DNA of 23,433 bases from Verrucomicrobiota bacterium (GTDB lineage: Bacteria; Verrucomicrobiota; Verrucomicrobiia; Verrucomicrobiales; Akkermansiaceae). The notes below the pieces were generated by a model that had not been told where the DNA came from, searched no databases, and was given only the letters and a program-made list of their open reading frames with translations. Below are positions 7,878-15,811 of the stretch, piece by piece. The stretch covers positions 1 to 23,433 of the forward strand of contig WBXE01000010.1 in assembly GCA_008932955.1 (NCBI GenBank). The letters run 5' to 3'. Each line of letters begins with the position of its first letter. Within the stretch, counting starts at the first letter, position 1. A program made the position numbers and the translations under genes.

Positions 7878-8483
7878 TCACAGCTCGATGGGCCGGCAGA
7901 TCGGCTCCGCCAGTGGCTGGATGATGCCGCTGTCGAGACGATAGATCCAGCTGTGAATCGCCAGTGGCTGGCCGCGTTGCCAGGCATCCTCCAGAATCGT
8001 GGTGCGGGCAATGTGCTTGGCCTGCGCCAACACGTTGAGCTCGCACAAGCGGTCAGCCGCCGCTTCCATCGGCAGCCCGGCCAGTTCCTCGTGATGCTGG
8101 CGACGCAAGGCGCGGATCCCCGAGAGCCAATTGTCGATCAAGCCGTGGCGAAAATTTTCCAAGGCCGCGTTGACGCCGCCGCAGCCGTAATGCCCGCACA
8201 GGATGATGTGGCGAACCCGCAGCACATCCACGGCGTATTGCAGCACGGCCAGCACGTTGAGATCGGTTTCCGCCACCACATTGGCCACATTGCGGTGCAC
8301 AAACACCTCACCTGGGGCCAGCCCGATGATTTGGTTGGCCGGCACCCGGCTATCCGAACAGCCGATCCACAAATATTGGGGCTGCTGTTGGTTGGCGAGG
8401 TTTTTGAAAAATCCCGGATCCTGGTCGGTGATGGACGCCGCCCAGGCACGATTGTTCTGCAAGAGGTTGGAGAGAGATGGCAT
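7878..8483 (-). CDS. can: Beta-class carbonic anhydrase
   Basis: The enzyme interconverts CO2 and bicarbonate in the cytoplasm, supplying bicarbonate for carboxylases such as acetyl-CoA carboxylase. Counting from the ATG at 8483, the zinc ligands are C42, H98 and C101 (WIGCSDSR; CGHYGCGG), with D44 and R46 forming the catalytic dyad. These numbers equal those of the E. coli enzyme, which supports this start over the GTG at 8510. The protein is 201 residues and complete. N-terminal DPGFFKNLANQQQP and FVHRNVANVV are also family hallmarks. It is transcribed alone; a 21-base sequence shared with the leader of the downstream-mapped aldo/keto reductase gene lies 55 bases upstream of the start. No Shine-Dalgarno is seen. 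Confidence 0.96.
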   Translation of the reverse strand: MPSLSNLLQNNRAWAASITDQDPGFFKNLANQQQPQYLWIGCSDSRVPANQIIGLAPGEVFVHRNVANVVAETDLNVLAVLQYAVDVLRVRHIILCGHYGCGGVNAALENFRHGLIDNWLSGIRALRRQHHEELAGLPMEAAADRLCELNVLAQAKHIARTTILEDAWQRGQPLAIHSWIYRLDSGIIQPLAEPICRPIEL

Positions 8484-8537
8484 GTGCGGATTGATTCGCC
8501 ACTCAAGCACACATTCCCACCCATGTACACAGCTTGT

Positions 8538-8558
8538 ATAAAGGGACAGATAAATAGT
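8538..8558. repeat. 21-bp direct repeat, copy 1, upstream of carbonic anhydrase
   Basis: The core AAAGGGACAGATAAATAGT (8540-8558) recurs at 9770-9788 with one change (T to G at the 12th base); including the two bases before it, 20 of 21 match. Both copies have the same orientation and each lies shortly upstream of a minus-strand gene. It is far too long a match to be chance in this much sequence. Its role is unknown: a shared leader or promoter element, or the mark of a mobile repeat. Confidence 0.75.
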
Positions 8559-8595
8559 AAGCGCGCCAACTGCAACAAGCCAAAAAGCTGACTCG

Positions 8596-8711
8596 GGCTA
8601 AGGAGCCACCCCATTCTTGCGGTGGTTGCCGAAGGGCGGCTCATGGGTAAGTGCCGAAGGCTCTATTTCACGGCCGCCCCTTCCGCACAACGACAGTAAA
8701 GTCGTCGCTCC
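8596..8711 (-). repeat. Structured dispersed palindromic element, copy 2 (inverted, diverged)
   Basis: Read on the minus strand this 116-base stretch runs from GGAGCGACGACTTTACTGTC to GGGGTGGCTCCTTAGCC and aligns along its whole length with copies 1 and 3. It has drifted: hairpin 1 is GACGAC/GTCGTT (one G-T pair), hairpin 2 keeps five pairs (CCACC/GGTGG), and the inner stem is longer, GAAGGGGCGGC with GCCGCCCTTC (one bulge). It lies between the aldo/keto reductase gene and carbonic anhydrase, both on the minus strand. The rest of 8484-8759 holds only the 21-bp repeat. Confidence 0.8.
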
Positions 8712-8759
8712 ATAACAGTCCCAATCCGCAGATGAAGTGACAGAGGGCCAGGGGATGGT

Positions 8760-9743
8760 TTACCAATACTGATGCACCAGCGGCTGGATCTCCGCGGCAT
8801 AAATAGCGCGAATTTTCTTCATCGTGTGCGCCGAGAGCGGCGGCAGGCACGACGCAGCGAGATTCTCTGCGACCTGCGACGGCCGCTTGCCGCCGGGAAT
8901 CGCACAGGTCACGGCAGGAAATTCCAAGATCCAGCGCAGCGCCAGTTGCGCCAAAGTTACATCCCGCGGTAGCAGCGCGCGCAATTTCTCCACGACGCGC
9001 AGCCCGGTTTGGTAATCGACGCCCGAAAATGTTTCGCCACGATCAAACGCTTCGCCATGGCGGTTGAAGCCGCGATGATCGTCCTTGGCAAACGTACTGG
9101 TGGCAGTCAATTTGCCAGACAACATCCCCGATGCCAGCGGCACGCGCGCCAAAATCCCGACCTTGCGCCGCTGTGCTTCTTGGAAAAACCCTTCCGCCGG
9201 ACGTTGCCGAAAAATATTGAAGATAATTTGCACGGTCTTGACTTCGGGAAATTCGATAGCCTTGAGCGCCTCCTCGACTTTTTCGACGCTGACGCCGTAA
9301 TGCTGCAGCTTGCCGGCTTGCACGAGATCATCGAGAACACCAAAGACTTCCGGCATATAATAAACCCCGGTCGGCGGACAATGCAGCTGCAGCAGATCGA
9401 GCGAGTCGGTTTTGAGATTCTTCAAACTGCGGTTGATGAAGCCGGTGAGGTTTTTGCGATTGTATCCTCCCGCCGTGTGAGGATCAAGTCGGCGGCCGGC
9501 TTTCGTGGCAATGTAAAACTTTTCCTTCCGTTGCTTGCGCAGTTTCGCCAGCAATCGTTCACTGCGGCCATCGCCATAAACATCCGCCGAGTCGAAAAAA
9601 TTCACGCCGCCGTCTAGTGCGGCATGCAGTGCGGCGAGCGATTCCGCGTCATCGACCTCGCCCCACGACCCGCCGATGGCCCACGCGCCAAAACTAATTT
9701 CGGAAACCTTCCAGCCGGTACGGCCCAGAGTGCGATATTTCAT
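8760..9743 (-). CDS. Aldo/keto reductase
   Basis: A cytoplasmic NADPH-dependent oxidoreductase of the aldo/keto reductase superfamily, 327 residues, complete. The catalytic tetrad is in place: D51 and Y56 (FFDSADVYG), K81 (IATKAG) and H121 (LLQLHCP). The N-terminus MKYRTLGRTGWKVSEISFGAWAIGG is typical of the YajO/AKR11-13-like branch that binds NADP(H), and AIPGGKRPSQVAENLAA near the C-terminus is the expected cofactor phosphate-binding region. The substrate cannot be read from the sequence. It stands alone; its start is 25 bases downstream of copy 2 of the 21-bp repeat, and copy 2 of the structured element follows its stop. Confidence 0.93.
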   Translation of the reverse strand: MKYRTLGRTGWKVSEISFGAWAIGGSWGEVDDAESLAALHAALDGGVNFFDSADVYGDGRSERLLAKLRKQRKEKFYIATKAGRRLDPHTAGGYNRKNLTGFINRSLKNLKTDSLDLLQLHCPPTGVYYMPEVFGVLDDLVQAGKLQHYGVSVEKVEEALKAIEFPEVKTVQIIFNIFRQRPAEGFFQEAQRRKVGILARVPLASGMLSGKLTATSTFAKDDHRGFNRHGEAFDRGETFSGVDYQTGLRVVEKLRALLPRDVTLAQLALRWILEFPAVTCAIPGGKRPSQVAENLAASCLPPLSAHTMKKIRAIYAAEIQPLVHQYW

Positions 9744-9767
9744 GGATTGTTAGTAATTGGATTTTTG

Positions 9768-9788
9768 ATAAAGGGACAGAGAAATAGT
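9768..9788. repeat. 21-bp direct repeat, copy 2, upstream of aldo/keto reductase
   Basis: The core AAAGGGACAGAGAAATAGT (9770-9788) differs at one base from that at 8540-8558. It lies in the 84-base gap between rapA (ends 9828) and the aldo/keto reductase start (9743), 25 bases upstream of that start on the minus strand. Confidence 0.75.
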
Positions 9789-9827
9789 CAAAAAAAGCAG
9801 CGGGCGCGGACTTTACTATGCTCCAGG

Positions 9828-12563
9828 TCAAGCGCTGGAAGCCGTACTGGTGCCACCACCGCGCCAGATGAGGCGCAGGGCGTCGAGGCGCAGGCGGGGG
9901 CTGGCGAGGCATGTGAGGGATTCCTCGCGGCAGGCTTGGAGGGCGGCGAGTTCGGCGGCAGATACCTGGGGGTTGCGGGTGGCGAGGTCGGCGAGGCGCT
10001 CGAGCTCCGCGCCGAGTGCGTCGCCGGCGAGGTGGCCGGCGGCAGCCGTCGGCGCTTGGCTGGCGGTGCTGGCGAGTTCGCGGGCCGCGGCGAGCATTTT
10101 GGGGAAAATTTCGTTGCGAAAAGCTGGCTGGTTCACGAGGCGGCTTGAATCACCGGGCACCAGCAGGGCGCTGGGCGGAGCCGCGTCCACCGCCTTGCCG
10201 TGGTGATCGACGAGAATGCGGATCGGGGTGGGCGGCAGAAAGCGGTCGAGGTGCAGGCGGGTGGGCGCGAGTACTTCCAGCACGAAGGCGCATTCGAGCA
10301 AGATCGCCTTGCCCTGGCCGGCTTGCCAATGGGCGAAGGACGCGTTGCCGGCCTCGCTGTCGAGGAGATGGTCCAAGGCACCGAGGAAAACCGGGTGGTC
10401 GGCGGTGAGAAATGTTAGATCCTCGCGGGCCAGGGCGGTGGCGCGGTCGAAGGTGACGGCCAAGCCGTCGGGCGGCAAATCGGCGAAAGTTTCGCTGTGG
10501 CGTTGGCCGCGTTCAAAGTGATAGGTGCGTGGGCTCAGATCGGCCACATCGAGCCCGAGGTGATCGAAGAGCCAGACAGCAAAGCGCTCGAAACGCAGGT
10601 CGCGATCAGCGGCCCGCAGCGATTCTAACAAGCCGGCGGCTTTGGCTGGAGCGGGCGCGCCGAGTTCGAGCAAGCGGTCGTGGCCGGTGGCGAGGTCGCG
10701 GGTGACCTGGGCCTTGAGTTCGCGGCTGCGCTGGAGGAACGCTTGGAATGCTTGGGAGGCGGCGGCGGTGGCACTGAGGGCGTCGAGTTCAGGCAGCAAC
10801 ACGCTGGCGAGGGCGGTGGCACCTTTGAGCGGTCGGCTGAACGCATCGAGGCCCTCGTGGAGCCAGCGGGCCTGGAGTTCGGAGCGACTGTCGACGCCGT
10901 AGGGCACGTGGATGTGGATGGTGCCGCGCTGGCCAATGCGGTCGAGGCGGCCGATGCGCTGCTCCAATAACTCCGGATCGCGCGGCAGGCCGAACAGCAC
11001 GAGTTGGCGGGCGAACTGGAAATTGCGGCCCTCGCTGCCGATTTCGGAACACACTAACAGGCGCGCGCCATCGGGTTCGGCGAACCAAGCGGCATTGCGA
11101 TCGCGCTGGAGGAGACTCAGATCCTCGTGGAAAAGCGCGGTGGCTACCTGGATTTCGGCGAGAAGTTTCTGCTGCACCGAGATGGCGGCTTCGGGCGAAC
11201 CGGTGATGAGCAGGACCTTTTCGGTTTCCGGCAGCGAGCGCAACAACGTGGCGAGCCAATGGTAGGGCGAGGTCCCGCGTTCCAACGGGTGCATTTGCGG
11301 CTGGCGCTGCGGAAATCCGCTGAGCTGGTCGCGCGTGTTGCGAAATAAAACCCGGCCAGTGCCAAATAAGTCGATCAACTCGGCCATCAGCAGCGCGCGG
11401 GCGGCTATATCACCACCGCGCAGAGCGGCTAGATGGCCGGTGGCGCGGGGTGAGCGGGCGCTCAAGGCGTCGAGGTCAGCTGGCAATTCGCCCTGGTGGA
11501 GGGCGTCCACCGCCGTGGCGAGCGGCCCGTAGTCGCGCGTTTCCGTCAAAAACGCCTCGAGATCGGCGTAACGGTCCGGATCCAACAGGCGCAGGCGGGC
11601 GAAATGACCGGCGGGCCCGAGTTGTTGGGGCGTAGCGGTTAGCAGCAACAGCGAAGGAATACGGCGGGCAAGCGACTCGACCATCGCATAGGCGGCGGAT
11701 GGTTCGTTAGGCGACCATTCGAGGTGGTGCGCCTCATCGACGATGAGCAACTCAAAGCCGGCGGCGCGGGCTTGCGCGGCGCGGTTGGGCAGCTCAGTTA
11801 GAAAAGCGCTGGCGGCGAGAATGAGTTGGGCGTCGAGAAAAGGATTGGCGTCGGCGGCGTGGGCTTCCAGCGAGAGGCAGCGGGCTTCGTCATAGATGGC
11901 GAAGCGCAGATTGAAGCGGCGCAGCAACTCGATGAACCACTGGTGGATGAGCGGCTCGGGTACCAAAATGAGGATGCGACCAGCCCGGCCTGTTAGGTGG
12001 AGGCGGTGCAAAATCAGGCAGGCCTCGATCGTCTTGCCGAGGCCCACCTCGTCAGCTAACAACACCCGCGGGTGCAACCGGGCGGCGGTTTCGGCGACGA
12101 TGGCCAATTGATGGGGAAGCAGGTCGATACGGGCACCGGCGAACCCGCGGGCGGGTGCGTGGCGGATGCGGCTATTCCAGGCGAGCGCCTGCATCCGGCC
12201 ATCGAAGGCACGCGGATGCTCGCTCAGCCCGGCGAGCAAGCGCTTGTCCGGACGCACGAAACTCAGCGAGTCAAGCAACTCGCCTTCGCTGAGCTGATGG
12301 CCGCCGCCGTGATAAGTTAGAACCCCCTCGTCGTCGACCACCGTCTCGACGGTTAGGTGGCGGCCGCTGCGGTCGGCCAGCACATCGCCCGGGCCGAAGC
12401 GCGCTCTAACCAGCGGCGCGGCACCAAACGCATAGGTGCGGCTGGCCTCGGCGGCGGGAAAGTGCAGGGTGACGGTATCGCCATCCACGGCCCGCACCAC
12501 GCCAAGGCCCAGAGTGGGTTCGGAGGTGGAGAGCCAGCGTTGGCCGGGGGCGGGGTGGGGCAT
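9828..12563 (-). CDS. rapA: RNA polymerase-associated Swi2/Snf2 ATPase RapA (HepA)
   Basis: RapA binds RNA polymerase and uses ATP to help it recycle from stalled or post-termination complexes. The 911-residue protein (968 in E. coli) aligns from end to end: N-terminal GQRWLSTSEPTLGLGVV in the tandem-Tudor region, then ATPase motifs LADEVGLGKTIEA (K177), VDEAHHLEW (DEAH at 276-279) and LLTATPQQLG (about 307-316), then GSEGRNFQ and EQRIGRLDRIGQ (534-545) of the second RecA lobe. The RapA-specific C-terminus is present too, with ITFDRATALARED-like, RFLPPTPIRILVDHHG and RLDALRLIWRG phrases. I chose the ATG at 12563 because family similarity starts there; the frame extends 7 codons to a TTG. It is monocistronic, with long non-coding DNA upstream. 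All catalytic motifs look intact. Confidence 0.94.
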   Translation of the reverse strand: MPHPAPGQRWLSTSEPTLGLGVVRAVDGDTVTLHFPAAEASRTYAFGAAPLVRARFGPGDVLADRSGRHLTVETVVDDEGVLTYHGGGHQLSEGELLDSLSFVRPDKRLLAGLSEHPRAFDGRMQALAWNSRIRHAPARGFAGARIDLLPHQLAIVAETAARLHPRVLLADEVGLGKTIEACLILHRLHLTGRAGRILILVPEPLIHQWFIELLRRFNLRFAIYDEARCLSLEAHAADANPFLDAQLILAASAFLTELPNRAAQARAAGFELLIVDEAHHLEWSPNEPSAAYAMVESLARRIPSLLLLTATPQQLGPAGHFARLRLLDPDRYADLEAFLTETRDYGPLATAVDALHQGELPADLDALSARSPRATGHLAALRGGDIAARALLMAELIDLFGTGRVLFRNTRDQLSGFPQRQPQMHPLERGTSPYHWLATLLRSLPETEKVLLITGSPEAAISVQQKLLAEIQVATALFHEDLSLLQRDRNAAWFAEPDGARLLVCSEIGSEGRNFQFARQLVLFGLPRDPELLEQRIGRLDRIGQRGTIHIHVPYGVDSRSELQARWLHEGLDAFSRPLKGATALASVLLPELDALSATAAASQAFQAFLQRSRELKAQVTRDLATGHDRLLELGAPAPAKAAGLLESLRAADRDLRFERFAVWLFDHLGLDVADLSPRTYHFERGQRHSETFADLPPDGLAVTFDRATALAREDLTFLTADHPVFLGALDHLLDSEAGNASFAHWQAGQGKAILLECAFVLEVLAPTRLHLDRFLPPTPIRILVDHHGKAVDAAPPSALLVPGDSSRLVNQPAFRNEIFPKMLAAARELASTASQAPTAAAGHLAGDALGAELERLADLATRNPQVSAAELAALQACREESLTCLASPRLRLDALRLIWRGGGTSTASSA

Positions 12564-12636
12564 GCGTGAGGAGGTGGCAGGCAAGGGCTGATCTTAAATC
12601 CACAAACCCCAGTTTGACAATACTCGAGGTTGGATA

Positions 12637-12904
12637 AACCACGGATTTAACAGGTTCAACGAATTGTTAGAAGGTTGCAAATGATATGGCCCCCACCTTT
12701 TGGGATGGTTCGTGACGAATTTCACCACTGAATTACTGATTGCCACTGAAAACACTGCAATATTCACAAATTTCTTATCAGTGATTTCAGTGGTCATCAG
12801 TGTCTCAGTGGTTAATTTTGCCACGATTTACCCTCCAATCCCGCCAACCTACCCTCTCAAATTCTTCATCCGTGTAATCTGTGTCATCCGTCTAATCCGT
12901 GGTT
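12637..12904. repeat. Large imperfect inverted repeat with 9-bp periodic arms
   Basis: AACCACGGATT (12637-12647) and AATCCGTGGTT (12894-12904) are exact inverted copies at the ends. Inside, 12711-12757 (read in reverse complement) matches 12779-12825 at 37 of 47 positions. Each arm is built from CAGTG-bearing 9-base units such as TTTCAGTGG, TCATCAGTG, TCTCAGTGG, ending in CCACG. A third copy of the arm is at 16454-16490. The arms are 21 bases apart, so the pair could form a long hairpin in single-stranded DNA or RNA. Confidence 0.75.
12867..12902 (+). repeat. Four tandem 9-bp units
   Basis: The units are CATCCGTGT, AATCTGTGT, CATCCGTCT and AATCCGTGG, with no spacer. The last one forms part of the right terminal inverted repeat of the surrounding palindrome. 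Four degenerate 9-mers without spacers do not make a CRISPR array. Confidence 0.7.
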
Positions 12905-12942
12905 AAAAAAAAAGGTGCAGCTAGCCCTTCCAGGGGCTTTTT
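12905..12942. terminator. Probable bidirectional terminator after the glmM operon
   Basis: The hairpin AGCCC (12923-12927) / GGGCT (12934-12938) is followed on the plus strand by a T run (12938-12942). On the minus strand it is followed, 9 bases further, by nine T residues (the A run 12905-12913). It begins about 26 bases after the stop at 12968 of the beta-helix gene, where a terminator for the minus-strand operon would be expected. The 5-bp stem is short and the T run is not adjacent on the minus strand, hence moderate confidence. Confidence 0.45.
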
Positions 12943-12967
12943 AGCATGAGTTATTCCGTTCCGGGAG

Positions 12968-13819
12968 TCACCCCCGCAGATCGTGCTGGACGATTGCGCC
13001 GGGGCGGGTGCTGGTGTTAGGCCAGAGTTTGCGGCCCGGATAGATCGAGGTGTGGATGCCGGTGTGAACGTGATCGCCGAGGATGGCGCCGAATTTGCGC
13101 CGACCGGTATCCAACAATTGTCCATCGACCATTGAGCGGTGGTTTTTTCCGTCGTGGCGGAAATTGGAAATGATGGTGCCGGCCCCGAAGTTGACAGCTT
13201 CGCCGATGACCGAATCGCCGACATACGACAGGTGGCCGATGCTGGTGCGGGATAAAATCAGCGAGTTCTTGATTTCCACCGACTGGCCTATGTGGCAGGC
13301 GTCGCCGATGCTGGTATGGCCGCGGATATAACAATTTGGGCCGATTCGGCACTTGGCCCCCACCACCACGTTGCCCTCAATGAACACCCCGGGCAAAATC
13401 CGCGAGCCCGCGCCCAAGTGGACGATGCCCTCAAGCACCGCCGAGGGATGCACGTCGCCAAAGAGTTCGGATTTTTCCAAGCCACCCACGTAACCCTCGT
13501 TGGCCCGCAACAAGTCCCACGGATAGCGGATCACAAACGAGGCTGCCACCATCGCGGCTCGCGCTAGATCCGGAGTGCTGCCGCGCCACGCCAGGGGTGT
13601 TAGAAAAGTGTCGACCAAGGTGTCGGCTCCCGCCAGAAATGTTAGATCAGCTGCCACCAGCCAAGCGTGCGGGTGGATGGAAATCGCCTTGCCGGCGAGT
13701 CCGGCGCAGGCCAGCGCCGCCTGTTGGTGCTGGTGCAGCGGAATATTACCGATGGGAAAATCGCCGATGCTGCGGGTCAGTGACAGCGGCTCGCAGTTAG
13801 ATGACGCTTGGGTGTCCAT
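12968..13819 (-). CDS. GlmU-like left-handed beta-helix acyltransferase
   Basis: From about residue 120 to the end the 283-residue protein is a left-handed parallel beta-helix built from hexapeptide repeats (for example VVVGAKCRIGPNCYIRGHTSIG). Its closest resemblance is to the acetyltransferase half of GlmU and to GLMU-family proteins of Bacteroidetes: SIGHLSYVGDSVIGEAVNFG has H196, Y199 and N210 at the places of the catalytic GlmU His, Tyr and Asn. In GlmU this half acetylates glucosamine-1-phosphate. Residues 1-120 are short for a nucleotidyltransferase and show no GxGTRM-type signature. The start is an ATG at 13819, 12 bases after the glmM stop. Since GlmM makes glucosamine-1-phosphate, the likely job is to acetylate that product, with a separate uridylyltransferase elsewhere. 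This role is inferred; another sugar phosphate is possible. Confidence 0.82.
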   Translation of the reverse strand: MDTQASSNCEPLSLTRSIGDFPIGNIPLHQHQQAALACAGLAGKAISIHPHAWLVAADLTFLAGADTLVDTFLTPLAWRGSTPDLARAAMVAASFVIRYPWDLLRANEGYVGGLEKSELFGDVHPSAVLEGIVHLGAGSRILPGVFIEGNVVVGAKCRIGPNCYIRGHTSIGDACHIGQSVEIKNSLILSRTSIGHLSYVGDSVIGEAVNFGAGTIISNFRHDGKNHRSMVDGQLLDTGRRKFGAILGDHVHTGIHTSIYPGRKLWPNTSTRPGAIVQHDLRG

Positions 13820-13831
13820 CGCCGGGGTCGG

Positions 13832-15184
13832 TTAGCGGATTTCCTCTTGGATGGCGGCGGCGAATTTGCTCACCCAGGTGCGCACCTGTTCGATGTCCTT
13901 GTGTTCCACGAGCACACGGATTTTATTTTCGGTGCCCGAATAGCGGATCAAGTGGCGGCCGTCGTCGCCGAAGGCCTGGGTCGCCTGAGCCATGAGTAGC
14001 TGCAATTTGGGCAAGCTTTCCAAGGGCGGCTTGGAGGAGAGCGGGATATTGGCGAGCTGGGTCGGGTACTCGTGCATGACTGCGGCGAGCTGGGCGAGGG
14101 TGGCATTGCGGGAATGCATCATGCGCAGTACTTGCAGGGCACTGAGGATACCGTCGCCGGTGGTGGCATAGTCCGCAAAAATGAGGTGACCGGAATTCTC
14201 GCCGCCGAAGGAATAGCCGTGTTTGCGCATGCATTCGATGACGCTGCGGTCCCCAACTGCGGTAGTTTCCAGCTTGATGCCGTGCTCGGTCATCGCCTGC
14301 CGCAGTCCGAGATTGCTCATGACGGTGGCCACCAGCGTGTCATGGCGCAATTTCCCCTGATCCTTGAGGCTGATGGCACACAGCGCCAAAATCCGATCGC
14401 CGCTGACCACTTGGCCGCTGGCATCGGTGAAAATGACCCGGTCGGCATCGCCATCGAATGAAATGCCGAGATCCGCGTTGTGGCGGCGCACCAACTCGCC
14501 GGCGGTTTCCGGATAGAGTGCGCCGCAGCCGTCGTTGATATTGATGCCATCGGGTTGGCAACCGGTGACGATGACTTCCGCGCCGAGTTCCTTGAAAATG
14601 AGTGGGGCGATAAAGTACGCCGCCCCGTGCCCGCAATCGACCACCACCTTGAGCCCGTGCAAGGGCACATTGTCCGCCGTCTGCTTGGAAAACTCGATGT
14701 AGCGGCCGCGCGCATCATCGATGCGGTGCGCCTTGCCGATCTGGCGCGCCGGCAGCGGATCGGCCTCAGGCTCTAAGCGCAGCACGTGGCGCTCGATGGA
14801 CGCTTCCAATTCATCCGACAATTTGTAGCCATCCGGGCCGAAAATCTTCATGCCGTTGTCCTCGTAGGGATTGTGCGAAGCGGTGAGCATGATGCCCGCC
14901 GCCGCGCCCATCGACTTGGTCAAATGCGCCACCGCAGGCGTGGGCATCGGCCCCACCATGAACACGTCCATGCCCATCGACACCAGCCCGCTGGTGAGCG
15001 CCGTTTCGAGCATGTAGCCCGATATCCGGGTGTCCTTGCCCACCAGCACCCGGTTGCGGTTTACCCCGGACGAGCGCAAGACCCGGGCCACCGCCTTGCC
15101 TAGCAGCAAAGCGACTTCGGCGGTGATCGGAAATTCATTGGCACGGCCGCGAATGCCGTCGGTTCCAAATAGTTTTTGTGGCAT
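13832..15184 (-). CDS. glmM: Phosphoglucosamine mutase
   Basis: GlmM converts glucosamine-6-phosphate to glucosamine-1-phosphate in the cytoplasm, on the path to UDP-GlcNAc for peptidoglycan and lipid A. The protein is 450 residues, the usual length. It opens with KLFGTDGIRGRAN; the phosphoserine loop is GIMLTASHNPYEDNG with S103; the Mg-binding loop DGDADR is at 244-249; the sugar-binding loop GGENSGH is at 327-333; and the phosphate-binding RYSGTENKIRVLVE is near the C-terminus. The frame runs 41 codons further upstream, but the family begins at MPQKLFG, so the ATG at 15184 is the start. It is followed 12 bases on by the beta-helix acyltransferase, forming a two-gene operon. All catalytic elements are intact. 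Confidence 0.96.
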   Translation of the reverse strand: MPQKLFGTDGIRGRANEFPITAEVALLLGKAVARVLRSSGVNRNRVLVGKDTRISGYMLETALTSGLVSMGMDVFMVGPMPTPAVAHLTKSMGAAAGIMLTASHNPYEDNGMKIFGPDGYKLSDELEASIERHVLRLEPEADPLPARQIGKAHRIDDARGRYIEFSKQTADNVPLHGLKVVVDCGHGAAYFIAPLIFKELGAEVIVTGCQPDGININDGCGALYPETAGELVRRHNADLGISFDGDADRVIFTDASGQVVSGDRILALCAISLKDQGKLRHDTLVATVMSNLGLRQAMTEHGIKLETTAVGDRSVIECMRKHGYSFGGENSGHLIFADYATTGDGILSALQVLRMMHSRNATLAQLAAVMHEYPTQLANIPLSSKPPLESLPKLQLLMAQATQAFGDDGRHLIRYSGTENKIRVLVEHKDIEQVRTWVSKFAAAIQEEIR

Positions 15185-15414
15185 GATGAAAAAAGGTAGC
15201 TGGTTTAGAAATTTTTGACCAAACAAAAGACTAGAATGAGCGATTTGAAGGAGTGGAGAGTGCGCCGCGAACGACCCTGCGGGCGGCTTTGACAGTGGCC
15301 ATAACACGGCCGGGACTGAGAATCAACACGTTTCCTAAAGACAGCTGAAATATGACAGGGTCCTGCACGAGGCACAAGAGCAAATGCCGGAGGTCATGGC
15401 GAAAGCCCCTCTGC

Positions 15415-15768
15415 TCACGGCTGGAGTGCCTCGCGCACCTTTCTTGGCAACCCGGACACGACGAGTTGATAGGAATGCTCGATGAGTTCGCGCACCAGAG
15501 TGGCGGGAAGAGAGCCATCGAGGGTCACGGTGTTCCAATGGCGTTTGTTCATGTGATAGCCGGGCCGGATCGCCTCAAAGCGGTCGCGTAGTTCCAGCGC
15601 ACGCAGCGGCTCGCATTTCAAATTCATGGTGGCAGGGAAAGCCTCGGGCTCGGTCAAGGCAAACACCTTGCCCCCGACTTTGTACACCAGCACCTCGGGG
15701 CCGAATGGGGTTGTTTCGTGGGCATGAGCTTGGCTCAGACAATGGGCGATAGCGCCCTCGAGGTGCAT
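15415..15768 (-). CDS. MmcQ/YjbR family protein
   Basis: A 117-residue protein of the MmcQ/YjbR family, which adopts a CyaY-like or double-wing fold and is often described as DNA-binding, though its cellular role is not settled. The family pattern is clear: TPFGPEVLVYKVGGKVFALTE near residue 20, then LKCEP, then RPGYHMNKRHWNTVTLDG (about 68-85). HMNKRHWNTV is the most conserved stretch in the family. The start is an ATG at 15768. It stands between brnA (ends 15812) and glmM. The 230 bases between its end and the glmM start (15185-15414) contain no gene or repeat I can recognise; they must hold the glmM promoter. Confidence 0.87.
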   Translation of the reverse strand: MHLEGAIAHCLSQAHAHETTPFGPEVLVYKVGGKVFALTEPEAFPATMNLKCEPLRALELRDRFEAIRPGYHMNKRHWNTVTLDGSLPATLVRELIEHSYQLVVSGLPRKVREALQP

Positions 15769-15811
15769 AAATCAGTGGGGTGAGCTGAGGAGTAACCCGT
15801 TTTGAAATTTT

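Larger units (their letters stand above)
12564..12967. other. 404-bp non-coding region between rapA and the glmM operon
   Basis: No plausible gene is seen on either strand; the base composition is more AT-rich than the neighbouring genes. It holds a large imperfect palindrome (12637-12904), a 4 x 9-bp tandem repeat (12867-12902), and a hairpin flanked by A and T runs (12905-12942). The rapA promoter must lie in or near its left part, but I could not pick one out with confidence. Confidence 0.7.

Noticed and set aside
12867..12902. Four 9-bp repeats as a CRISPR remnant
   Set aside because: Units are too short, have no spacers and no cas genes are nearby.
15231..15518. 95-codon minus-strand frame between glmM and the MmcQ/YjbR gene
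   Set aside because: It overlaps the 3' end of the well-supported MmcQ/YjbR gene in another frame and has no recognisable domain.
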